From NCBI GenBank assembly GCA_028292065.1, contig JAQGNC010000273.1, positions 1 through 7,645 on the forward strand: a stretch of DNA of 7,645 bases, written 5' to 3'. The notes under the pieces are model-generated. The model was not told the DNA's origin. It saw nothing but the letters and a program-made list of their open reading frames with translations, and searched no databases. The translations under genes and the position numbers were made by a program. Within the stretch, counting starts at the first letter, position 1. Every line of letters begins with the position of its first letter. Shown piece after piece: positions 1 through 5,282 of the stretch. This DNA is from Betaproteobacteria bacterium. Lineage in GTDB: Bacteria > Pseudomonadota > Gammaproteobacteria > Burkholderiales > SG8-41.

Positions 1-445
1 CGCCTTTCTCCCGCGCCCAGGTCGCGATGTCGCCGTCGCGCCCGACGATCGGATTCGACGTGTCGATCACCACCTTACCCTTGATCACATCCGCCAGGTC
101 CTTGCCGAGCTGCGGGAGCGCGCTGTAAGGCACCGCGACCAGAAGCACGTCGCCGAACGCCGCGGCCTCGCGCGGCGTGCCGGCCCGCGCAGCCGGTCCT
201 AGGCTCGAAGCGAGCGCCTTGTCGTGCTCGAGATCACGCGACGAGAACATGACCTCGTGGCCCGCCTTCACCCATAGCGCCCCGAGCGTGCCGCCGATCC
301 TGCCGGAGCCCACGATGCCTATTTTCAGTTTTCCATCGGCAGCGGCGGCCGCACGTGATGCGAGCGGCAGACCCGCCAAACCGAGCGTTGCACCGGCTGC
401 CGCGATCTTCAGGAAAGTGCGGCGGTTCTGCTTCATCGATCTCAT
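1..445 (-). CDS. Tat-exported NADP-binding Rossmann protein, F420-dependent NADP oxidoreductase-like (3' end missing)
   Basis: The first 148 codons are present; the C-terminus lies beyond the left edge. I translated this frame directly because it has no stop inside the window. Start: ATG at 445, with AGGAG seven bases upstream; an in-frame ATG at 436 is too far from that site. Residues 7-13 (NRRTFLK) followed by a hydrophobic Ala/Gly/Leu stretch to about residue 30 form a twin-arginine signal. The mature part opens with a beta strand and GxGxxG fingerprint (G45, G47, G50), then SSR at 67-69, where this family usually holds the NADP 2'-phosphate. DTSNP lies further on, as in the NpdG/F420_oxidored family. 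Family members are usually cytoplasmic and reduce F420 or an unknown substrate with NADP(H), so a Tat signal is unusual. It is the last visible gene of the minus-strand operon, 77 bases after the Bug gene. The true substrate is unknown. Confidence 0.85.
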   Translation of the reverse strand, partial: MRSMKQNRRTFLKIAAAGATLGLAGLPLASRAAAAADGKLKIGIVGSGRIGGTLGALWVKAGHEVMFSSRDLEHDKALASSLGPAARAGTPREAAAFGDVLLVAVPYSALPQLGKDLADVIKGKVVIDTSNPIVGRDGDIATWAREKG

Positions 446-486
446 CACGAAGCTCCTGGTGGAGGGTCACTGATGCGTCCAGCCAT

Positions 487-500
487 ACCCCAAGCGGGGT
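487..500 (-). other. Small intercistronic hairpin
   Basis: ACCCC and GGGGT arms of 5 bp flank a 4-base loop in the 77-base gap between the Bug gene and the Rossmann gene. No T-run follows on the minus strand, so it is not a convincing terminator. It might modestly affect mRNA stability or expression of the last gene. The rest of the gap shows only the ribosome binding site of the gene starting at 445. Confidence 0.3.
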
Positions 501-522
501 GACCACGACGGCGGAGAATCGC

Positions 523-1494
523 TCAGTCTACCTTCACGTTCGCCGCCTTGATCACCTTCGCCCATTTTGCCCGTTCCGCGGCCATGTAGGCGCCGAACGC
601 CGCCGGCTCCATGAGCGCCGGCTCCGCGCCTTGCGCGCGAATGAAACCGGTGATCTCGGGCGTCGCGACGATTTTTGCGATCTCGTCGTAGAGCCGTCGA
701 ATGACGTGCGGCGGCGTTTTTGCCGGCGCGACGAAACCGGACCACGACTCGAATTCGAATCCCCGCAACCCGGCTTCCTGCGAGGTCGGGACATCCGGCA
801 GCGCAGGCACTCTCTGCACCGCGGCGACCACGATCGGCCGCAGCTTGCCTGACTTGATGAGCGGCGTTACCGAACCCGCGGCCTGACACACCACGTGGGC
901 TTCGCCGACGGCAAGCGCGGTGATCGCAGCCCCCGCAGACTTGTACGGCACGTGCGTCAGGTCGATGCCGGCGACCATTTTGAAGAGCTCGCCGCAAAGG
1001 TGCGGCGTGCTGCCGGTGCCGGCCGAGGCGAAATTGAGCTGCCCCGGTTTGGCCTTCGCGAGTGCGATCAGCTCTTTCACGTTCGTCGCCGGCACGCTCG
1101 AGCTCACCACGATGAGCGACGACGACGTGAATATCCTCGCGACCGGTGCCAAGTCTTTACCCGGATCGTAGCCGACGTTGCCGAGGCTCGGCGCAACCGC
1201 CATCGTGGTCGTGTAGCCGACGAGCAGCGTGTAGCCGTCCGGCGGAGCGATCGCGGCGGCGCGCGTGCCGATCTGTCCGCTCGCGCCGACCCGGTTGTCC
1301 ATCACGACAGGCTGGCCCAGCGCAGCGCCGAGCCGCTGCCCCACCGCACGCGGGATGGTGTCGTTCGTGCTCGAGCCCGCCTGCACAGGGATGATCAGCC
1401 GGATCGGGCGTTCCGGATACGACTGTGCCGATGCTGCGGCAGATATGAGCAGCGCCACGCTGCCTGCGGTGACAGCCCTGACCGGCGCTGCCAT
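523..1494 (-). CDS. Bug/TctC-family periplasmic solute-binding protein (323 aa)
   Basis: This is a tripartite tricarboxylate transporter (TTT) receptor-family protein, which binds small, usually carboxylated molecules in the periplasm. A Sec signal peptide covers residues 1-23, with likely cleavage at ASA|Q. Family landmarks follow: YPERPIRLI at 26-34, PPDGYTLLVG at 84-93, a KELIALAKAKPG stretch at 140-151, SAGTGSTPHL at 157-166, HVPYK at 181-185, and SGKLRP at 215-220. The length is normal. The first binding loop reads VQAGSSTND (37-45) instead of the usual PFxPGGxxD, so the ligand may differ from that of the sister protein at 3317-4300. The ATG lies 3 bases after the stop of the upstream gene with only a weak GGGA ribosome site, suggesting translational coupling. 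No TctA/TctB membrane subunits are in view, so this is an orphan receptor here. The ligand cannot be deduced. Confidence 0.93.
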   Translation of the reverse strand: MAAPVRAVTAGSVALLISAAASAQSYPERPIRLIIPVQAGSSTNDTIPRAVGQRLGAALGQPVVMDNRVGASGQIGTRAAAIAPPDGYTLLVGYTTTMAVAPSLGNVGYDPGKDLAPVARIFTSSSLIVVSSSVPATNVKELIALAKAKPGQLNFASAGTGSTPHLCGELFKMVAGIDLTHVPYKSAGAAITALAVGEAHVVCQAAGSVTPLIKSGKLRPIVVAAVQRVPALPDVPTSQEAGLRGFEFESWSGFVAPAKTPPHVIRRLYDEIAKIVATPEITGFIRAQGAEPALMEPAAFGAYMAAERAKWAKVIKAANVKVD

Positions 1495-1497
1495 CGC

Positions 1498-2568
1498 TTA
1501 ATCCCACGTCCAGTCGATCTTCTTCGTCACCATCTCGCCGTGCATCGAAGTGATCGCGGCGCACTGGCTGACGGGGGGCGCCCAGCCGCCGGCCACCATG
1601 ATCTGCAGATGGTGAGCGTCGATCATGCACGGCACCATCGCGTCGTCGTCATTCACATCCACGAGCTTCGTCCAGTGCCACGTCGCCGTGGCCGACTGGC
1701 CGCCGGTGCGTTTGAGATCGCGCACGGGCCGCACGCAGTTCTTGACCAGCTCGTCACGCAGGCGCGTCTTGTCCCAGCCGGCGCTGTGGAGCACATGCGC
1801 GGCCTGCGGATTGATGACGAGCAGTCGCTGCATCGCGGCCTGGAACTGGCCGAGGCTGGTGAGCACGTCCTGCACGACGTAGAGATTGTTCTCGATCGTG
1901 TTCGCACCCGTGCCGAAGTTGAACTGGATGTGCGTTCCGGCGGGGTACATCGACACCGCGCTGTCCTCGAGCTTCAGCCCGTTGGTGACGTGGATCGGCT
2001 CCCACGGATTGTCTTCTTCCGGCGGGCGCTCGGCGACGAGATAGCAGTAGCGGCCGGGATGGCCCATGGTCGCGTGCGACATCTGACCGGGGCGTCCGAG
2101 GCCGATGTTCCACAGCACGAGCCGCACCGCCCTGCCGATCGCCGAGTTGACGCGATTACCGGTGCCCGCGAATGCCCCTTCGCCCGAGTTGAAGCCGAGC
2201 TTCTTCACGACGGGACCGCTCACGATGACCAGAGGGCATGGACCGCCGGTCGTGCACTGCACGCGCATCAGCTCGAAAGTCGGGTCGAGCATCGCCTCGA
2301 CTGCGGTGATGACGACCGGAAGATACTCGGGAAGGCACCCCGCCATCACGGCGTTGATGGCGATCTTCTCGATCGTCGCAAGCCCTTCACCGGGCGGCAC
2401 GACGCCGAGCACCTCGTGTGGATCGCGCCCGAGGTAGTCGAGCATCGCGGTGACCTTCTTTTCGGTCGGCGGAAGGACAGGAAGGCCGTCGGTCCAGCCT
2501 TTCTGGTAAGCCACTTCGGTGAAATCGTCGATGTCGGCGAATTCGAATGCTTTAGATGCGAGTTCCAT
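1498..2568 (-). CDS. Unrecognised 356-aa protein, partner of the UGSC selenoprotein
   Basis: I cannot assign a biochemical function. The protein has no signal peptide or membrane segment, so it is probably cytoplasmic. Visible landmarks: WTDGLPVLPPTE (25-36), which looks like a conserved N-terminal motif; a Gly/Pro-rich VVPPGEG (56-62); CTTGGPCP (105-112) with two cysteines six residues apart; and a Gly/Asn-rich segment GEGAFAGTGNRVNSAIGRA (129-147). There are further cysteines at 78, 175, 278, 314 and 336, and His-rich MSHATMGH (163-170) and DAHH (317-320). Such clustering would suit a metal- or redox-active enzyme, but that is inference. The ATG is 5 bases after the selenoprotein stop, with AAGGA 8 bases upstream, and the next gene follows 3 bases after its stop. 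That tight packing suggests the two products act together. Codon use and GC match the neighbours. Confidence 0.85.
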   Translation of the reverse strand: MELASKAFEFADIDDFTEVAYQKGWTDGLPVLPPTEKKVTAMLDYLGRDPHEVLGVVPPGEGLATIEKIAINAVMAGCLPEYLPVVITAVEAMLDPTFELMRVQCTTGGPCPLVIVSGPVVKKLGFNSGEGAFAGTGNRVNSAIGRAVRLVLWNIGLGRPGQMSHATMGHPGRYCYLVAERPPEEDNPWEPIHVTNGLKLEDSAVSMYPAGTHIQFNFGTGANTIENNLYVVQDVLTSLGQFQAAMQRLLVINPQAAHVLHSAGWDKTRLRDELVKNCVRPVRDLKRTGGQSATATWHWTKLVDVNDDDAMVPCMIDAHHLQIMVAGGWAPPVSQCAAITSMHGEMVTKKIDWTWD

Positions 2569-2573
2569 GAACG

Positions 2574-3122
2574 TTATCCTTTCGCGCCGCTGCTCTGGCT
2601 GATCAACATCGCCACGACCTGTTCGGACACGTCTTCCGCTTTCTTCTGCACGAAATCGGCGGGGTCCTTGCTGGGAAGATCCTGCGAATAGATGAGCAGT
2701 GGCGCATCGGGCATGCCGAGCTGCGTCGCCTGCATTTTCGCGAGCTTCTCGAAAGGCTTGTGGATGAGACCGACCGCGGGTATGCCCTGCTGCACCATAT
2801 TGACCGTGTCACGCACGGTAGCTGATGTGCACGACCCTCAGGCGCCTACCCCGATGAACGCGTAATCGACCTTGCCGGCGAGCGCTTCGAGGTCCTTCAT
2901 CGGCGCCGGGTTCCAGCTGCTGTTCTTATAGAGACGAACCGCTTCGCCCCCGAACTTCTTCAGCACGACTTCTTCGAACGCGGGCCAGAACTTCACCGAC
3001 GCCGCGTGGCGTCCCCACAGGAGACCGACGCGCTTGCCGTGCAGCGACTCGACGCCTTTCATCTGCTTGCGCTCGGCAGGCTTGTTTATTTCTGCAATGG
3101 GATCCAGAACTCTGAGTACCAT
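2574..3122 (-). CDS. UGSC-family selenoprotein with in-frame TGA (Sec95), 182 aa
   Basis: Read as one gene, it has 94 codons, an in-frame TGA at 2840-2838, then 87 codons to TAA at 2576-2574. Sequence around the TGA is GVGA-U-GSC-TSAT, the motif that names the UGSC family of (seleno)proteins. Sec95 and Cys98 form a UxxC pair, like a thioredoxin CxxC, and are the only Sec/Cys residues in the protein, so this is the likely redox centre. The rest looks like a small alpha/beta domain, with strands near KRVGLLW (30-36), DYAFIGVG (86-93), PAVGLI (115-120) and PLLIY. The start ATG at 3122 has a perfect AAGGAGGTT site 5 bases upstream. A GTG at 2816 could be miscalled as the start of a second gene but has no ribosome site. 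A SECIS-like hairpin follows the TGA. There is no signal peptide. The family's reaction is not established. Expression needs SelA, SelB, SelC and SelD from elsewhere in the genome. Confidence 0.88.
2803..2819 (-). promoter_or_regulatory. Bacterial SECIS-like hairpin
   Basis: In the mRNA, ACCGUG and CACGGU form a perfect 6-bp stem closed by the 5-base loop CGUGA. The loop begins 24 nt after the UGA and has G at its second position followed by U. This fits the general bacterial SECIS description: apical loop of 3-14 nt, G in the first two loop bases, 16-37 nt from the UGA. An unpaired U lies just below the stem, comparable to the bulged U of the fdhF element. It lies within the coding sequence (codons for T-V-R-D-T-V), as bacterial SECIS elements do. 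SelB binding is inferred. Confidence 0.72.
2838..2840 (-). other. Predicted selenocysteine codon (TGA, Sec95)
   Basis: The TGA is in frame with both flanking coding segments. It lies after GVGA and before GSC, exactly the Sec position of the UGSC motif. The reading frame stays open and protein-like on both sides without any frameshift, which argues for recoding rather than a nonsense mutation. Confidence 0.87.
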
Positions 3123-3125
3123 ATG

Positions 3126-3134
3126 AACCTCCTT
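3126..3134 (-). promoter_or_regulatory. Very strong ribosome binding site of the selenoprotein gene
   Basis: AAGGAGGTT, nearly fully complementary to the 16S anti-Shine-Dalgarno end, lies 5 bases before the ATG at 3122. It fixes the start of the selenoprotein gene and is the strongest such site in the window. Confidence 0.85.
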
Positions 3135-3166
3135 CGGTTGACTGCTCTGAAAATTACTTTTGAAAA

Positions 3167-3263
3167 TGGATTCCGGATCACATCGCGCTTACCGCGCGGT
3201 CCGGAATGACGATCCTCGCGCACGCGGCGCGCGAGCCGTCATCCTGGCGCAGGCCAGGATCCA
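3167..3263. repeat. Nested REP-like inverted palindrome pair
   Basis: Three hairpins are nested in one imperfect palindrome. Left hairpin: ATTCCGGA (3170-3177) with TCCGGAAT (3200-3207). Central: CTCGCGC (3215-3221) with GCGCGAG (3229-3235). Right: ATCCTGG (3241-3247) with CCAGGAT (3254-3260). Outer arms also match: TGGAT (3167-3171) with ATCCA (3259-3263), and ATGACG (3206-3211) with CGTCAT (3237-3242). This is the layout of two common intergenic REP-type units placed head to head. It lies in the 194-base gap between the first Bug gene and the selenoprotein gene, so in the transcript it could fold strongly, as BIMEs do, and affect mRNA decay or relative expression. There is no T-run, so it is not a typical terminator. 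Confidence 0.75.
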
Positions 3264-3265
3264 TC

Positions 3266-3306
3266 TTGATCTTCAACACAACGATTTGATCCTTCAACAC
3301 ACCGAT
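3266..3306. repeat. Two tandem copies of a 20/21-bp unit
   Basis: Unit 1 (3266-3285) and unit 2 (3286-3306) both run TTGATC...TTCAACACA..CGAT. They differ by one inserted C and one A/C change. They sit directly after the stop of the Bug gene and beside the REP-like palindrome. It is probably a local slippage duplication; no function is evident. Confidence 0.7.
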
Positions 3307-3316
3307 ATCGCTGCCT

Positions 3317-4300
3317 TCAATCCACCCTCGCTCCCGTGTCCTGCACGACCTTGCCCCAACGCACCTTCTCCGATTTCACGTAAGCCGCGAATTGCTCCGG
3401 CGTGTTCGTCTCGGGATCGGCGCCGAGATCGACGAGCCGTTTGTGCACGTCACGCATGGCCACGATTTTGCGAATCTGGCCATTCATCTTCGTCACGATC
3501 GCTTTCGGCGTTCCCGCCGGCAGGAAGACGCCGAACCACGAGCTCACGTCGAAGTTCGGCACGCCCGATTCCATGATCGTCGGCAGCTCGGGGAGCGCGC
3601 TCACGCGGGACTTGCTCGTGACCGCGAGCCCCCGGAGCTTTCCTGATTTGACGTGAGGCATGAGCGCGACGACGCCGGTGATCATCGCCTGCACCTGCCC
3701 GCCGACGAGCTCGGTGATCGCAGGACCGGTGCCTTTGTACGGCACGTGTCGGATGTCGATGCCCGCGGCGCTCTTGAAGAGCTCGAACGTGAGATGGGGT
3801 GACGAGCCCGCGCCGGCAGACGCATAGTTGAGGCTGCCCGGTTTCGCTTTGGCGAGTGCGATCAGCTCCTTGACCGATTTCGCCGCGACCGACGGGTGGA
3901 CCGCGAGGAGCTGGGGCGACGACACGACGAGCGTCACCGGCGCGAAATCCTTGATGACATCGAAATTGAGGTTCTTGTGCAGCGCCGGGTTGACCGCGTG
4001 GGTGGTGATCGAGCCCAGCAGCACGGTGTAGCCGTCGGGCGGCGATTTGGCGGCCATTTCGGTTCCGATCAGCGCGCCGGCGCCGGGCCGGTTGTCCACG
4101 ATGACCTGCTGCCCCCACGCTTCGGTGAGGCCTTGCGCAACGATGCGCGCGACGACGTCGGTCGTGCCGCCCGGCGGGAACGGGCAGATCAGCCGTATCG
4201 GTCGGGTCGGATAGTTTTGCGCGTGTGCTTCATTCGTGACGATCGGCCCTGTCGCGGCCAATGCAGCGCCGGCCACGGCGCACAGCTTCCACACCTTCAT
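3317..4300 (-). CDS. Bug/TctC-family periplasmic solute-binding protein (327 aa)
   Basis: Periplasmic receptor of the TTT family. The Sec signal peptide is MKVWK plus a hydrophobic stretch, with likely cleavage after AHA27. The first binding loop is canonical, PFPPGGTTD (40-48), the loop that in solved Bug proteins contacts the ligand carboxylate. Other landmarks: DNRPGAG (69-75), SPPDGYTVLLG (86-96), SAGAGSSPHL (161-170), HVPYKG (185-190), and SGKLRGLAV (219-227). Length is typical. The frame is open upstream to an ATG at 4363, but that would overlap the regulator gene and put 21 non-signal residues first. The ATG at 4300 has GGAGGAG 6 bases upstream and starts a proper signal peptide. It lies 43 bases after the GntR gene and is probably co-transcribed with it. 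No TctAB transporter subunits are near. The ligand is unknown, probably a small carboxylate. Confidence 0.94.
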   Translation of the reverse strand: MKVWKLCAVAGAALAATGPIVTNEAHAQNYPTRPIRLICPFPPGGTTDVVARIVAQGLTEAWGQQVIVDNRPGAGALIGTEMAAKSPPDGYTVLLGSITTHAVNPALHKNLNFDVIKDFAPVTLVVSSPQLLAVHPSVAAKSVKELIALAKAKPGSLNYASAGAGSSPHLTFELFKSAAGIDIRHVPYKGTGPAITELVGGQVQAMITGVVALMPHVKSGKLRGLAVTSKSRVSALPELPTIMESGVPNFDVSSWFGVFLPAGTPKAIVTKMNGQIRKIVAMRDVHKRLVDLGADPETNTPEQFAAYVKSEKVRWGKVVQDTGARVD

Positions 4301-4306
4301 CCAGAA

Positions 4307-4313
4307 CTCCTCC
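4307..4313 (-). promoter_or_regulatory. Ribosome binding site fixing the Bug gene start at 4300
   Basis: GGAGGAG lies 6 bases before the ATG at 4300, preceded by an A/T-rich stretch (AAAAAATATAA) that stands out in this GC-rich DNA and should keep the start region unfolded. This argues against the longer reading from 4363. Confidence 0.8.
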
Positions 4314-4343
4314 GTTATATTTTTTGTGGCGACCGCTACGGCT

Positions 4344-5015
4344 TCACGGCGTGTCCGCCGCACGCTCGCGCAATCTGCGCACCAGCACCGTCGCCGAACG
4401 GCTGACGTGGCCGATCATCTCCGCTTGTGCGCGGTCGGGATCGCGCGCGAACAGCGCCTCGAGGATGCGCCGATGCTCGAGTACCCGGTCGGCGTCGTAA
4501 TCCCCGAGCGATGCGACGAGCGCGCGAAAGCGCCCGATGCGTCCCTTCAGCGCCGCGAGGAGCGACACCAGAGGCTCGTTGCCGCACTCGCGCATCAGCA
4601 CGTCGTGGAACTGCTGTCCCGCGGCGATCGCGCCGCTCGCATCGTCGTTCTTCACCGCGCTGTCCATGTCGTCGACGCTTCGGGTCATCGCGTCGAGGTC
4701 GACCGTGCGCAGGAGCGGAGCCGCGAGTCGCGCAGCGAGCCCTTCGAGATTCGCGCGTACGACATAAAGCTGCTCGAGATAGCCGACGTCGAGCGCCGCG
4801 ACGCGTACCCGCCCGCTCGGCAGGCGCTCCACGAATCCTTCGTGCTCGAGCCGGAGCAGTGCTTCACGCGCGGGACTGCGGCTCGTGTTGAATCGCAGCG
4901 CCAGCTCCGGCTCGCTCAAACGCTGGCCCGGCTCGAGGGCGCCTGACAACAGCGCATCGCGGATCTCGCGGTAGGCCTCGTCGGCGAGGGAGAGCTTTGA
5001 AGCAGGTTCGGGCAT
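4344..5015 (-). CDS. GntR-family transcriptional regulator, FCD (FadR) subfamily
   Basis: 223 residues. An N-terminal winged helix-turn-helix (about 8-73) shows the GntR pattern: AYREIRDALLSGALEPGQRL, then SEPELALRFNTSRSPAREAL, with a wing near LPSGRVRV (65-72). The C-terminal all-helical FCD effector domain covers about 78-215. It carries the three histidines expected to bind a metal and an acid effector: H137 in FHDVL, H181 in EHRRILEAL, H203 in IGHVSRS. Such proteins are usually repressors released by a small organic acid. It is the first gene of the minus-strand operon, and palindromes overlapping its promoter suggest autoregulation and control of the Bug, selenoprotein and downstream genes. 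The divergent ABC operon might also be controlled from the shared intergenic region. The ATG at 5015 is chosen for family length, although no clear ribosome site precedes it. Confidence 0.93.
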   Translation of the reverse strand: MPEPASKLSLADEAYREIRDALLSGALEPGQRLSEPELALRFNTSRSPAREALLRLEHEGFVERLPSGRVRVAALDVGYLEQLYVVRANLEGLAARLAAPLLRTVDLDAMTRSVDDMDSAVKNDDASGAIAAGQQFHDVLMRECGNEPLVSLLAALKGRIGRFRALVASLGDYDADRVLEHRRILEALFARDPDRAQAEMIGHVSRSATVLVRRLRERAADTP

Positions 5016-5031
5016 CCAGGGTCCACGTGGA

Positions 5032-5060
5032 TCGACAGAAGCGTCGTTCTGTCGACAGAT
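5032..5060. promoter_or_regulatory. Probable GntR operator: overlapping inverted repeats
   Basis: TCGACAGAA (5032-5040) and TTCTGTCGA (5047-5055) are a perfect 9-bp inverted repeat with a 6-base spacer. The second arm overlaps a third half-site, forming the 12-bp perfect palindrome TCTGTCGACAGA (5048-5059). The GT-CG-AC core suits the GT...AC pattern of FCD-subfamily GntR operators. It lies between the predicted promoter and the regulator start codon, where binding would block transcription. That the neighbouring regulator binds here is inferred from position. Confidence 0.6.
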
Positions 5061-5069
5061 TTGACGAAA

Positions 5070-5097
5070 GGTATACCGCCGCGTCCGCAGATGTCAA
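5070..5097 (-). promoter_or_regulatory. Predicted sigma-70 promoter of the GntR/selenoprotein operon
   Basis: On the minus strand a perfect TTGACA (-35, 5097-5092) is followed after 16 bases by TATACC (-10, 5075-5070). Transcription would begin near 5063, directly before the operator palindromes at 5060-5032, about 48 bases before the regulator start codon. The -10 matches only 4 of 6 bases. Confidence 0.5.
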
Positions 5098-5102
5098 TGA
5101 GC

Positions 5103-5173
5103 CGGTCGACCGAAACCGGGGACAGTCCCCCTCGTCACGATCCGGAACTGGGAAACTGCCCAATTTCGTGACG
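5103..5173. repeat. Palindrome cluster resembling a dispersed intergenic repeat
   Basis: In order: CGGTCGACCG (5103-5112), a perfect 10-bp palindrome; GGGGACAGTCCCC (5118-5130), with 6-bp arms around a central A; and a hairpin with outer arms CGTCACGA (5133-5140) and TCGTGACG (5166-5173) that encloses TGGG/CCCA (5149-5152, 5159-5162). The GGGGACAGTCCCC core is a word I associate with dispersed palindromic repeats in betaproteobacterial genomes, but I cannot check copy number. It sits in the middle of the 267-base divergent intergenic region. A weak plus-strand promoter might lie at TTTCGT (5164-5169) and CATACT (5187-5192), but I would not rely on it. Confidence 0.5.
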
Positions 5174-5225
5174 GTCGGAACGCGCGCATACTCAGCCCGC
5201 TGGCAAGCTGTGAGAAGCACCCGGG

Positions 5226-5237
5226 ACCGTCGACGGT
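5226..5237. promoter_or_regulatory. 12-bp palindrome in the leader of the ABC operon
   Basis: ACCGTCGACGGT is a perfect palindrome, extended outward by GGG/TCC with one G-T mismatch. It has the same GTCGAC centre as the operator at 5048-5059 and lies 45 bases before the ABC binding-protein start. It could be an operator for the same or another regulator. GTCGAC itself occurs several times within genes of this window, so the core alone is weak evidence. Confidence 0.35.
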
Positions 5238-5282
5238 TCCGAGGATGTTCAACAATGCGGCGTCCACTGGAGGGGGATCGGT

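Noticed and set aside
895..2691. A 598-codon open frame on the plus strand
   Set aside because: It lies antisense to the Bug, 356-aa and selenoprotein genes. Its product is Arg/His/Asp-rich with no domain pattern, as expected for a shadow frame in GC-rich DNA.
2574..2816. A separate 80-codon gene starting at GTG 2816
   Set aside because: No ribosome binding site precedes this GTG, and the frame continues upstream through G-S-C to the Sec TGA. It is the C-terminal half of the selenoprotein.
2810..2833. Alternative fold after the TGA pairing CGUGCAC with GUGCGUG
   Set aside because: It contains two G-U pairs and puts the loop only about 11 nt from the UGA, outside the usual SECIS range. The 6-bp perfect stem at 2803-2819 is the better candidate.
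2838..3122. A truncated gene or nonsense-mutated pseudogene ending at TGA 2838
   Set aside because: The TGA is at the exact Sec position of the UGSC motif, is followed by a SECIS-like hairpin, and the downstream half shows no decay. A chance stop would be unlikely to meet all three conditions.
4301..4363. Extended N-terminus of the Bug gene from ATG 4363
   Set aside because: It would overlap the regulator gene, add 21 charged residues ahead of the signal peptide, and ignore the strong ribosome site before 4300.
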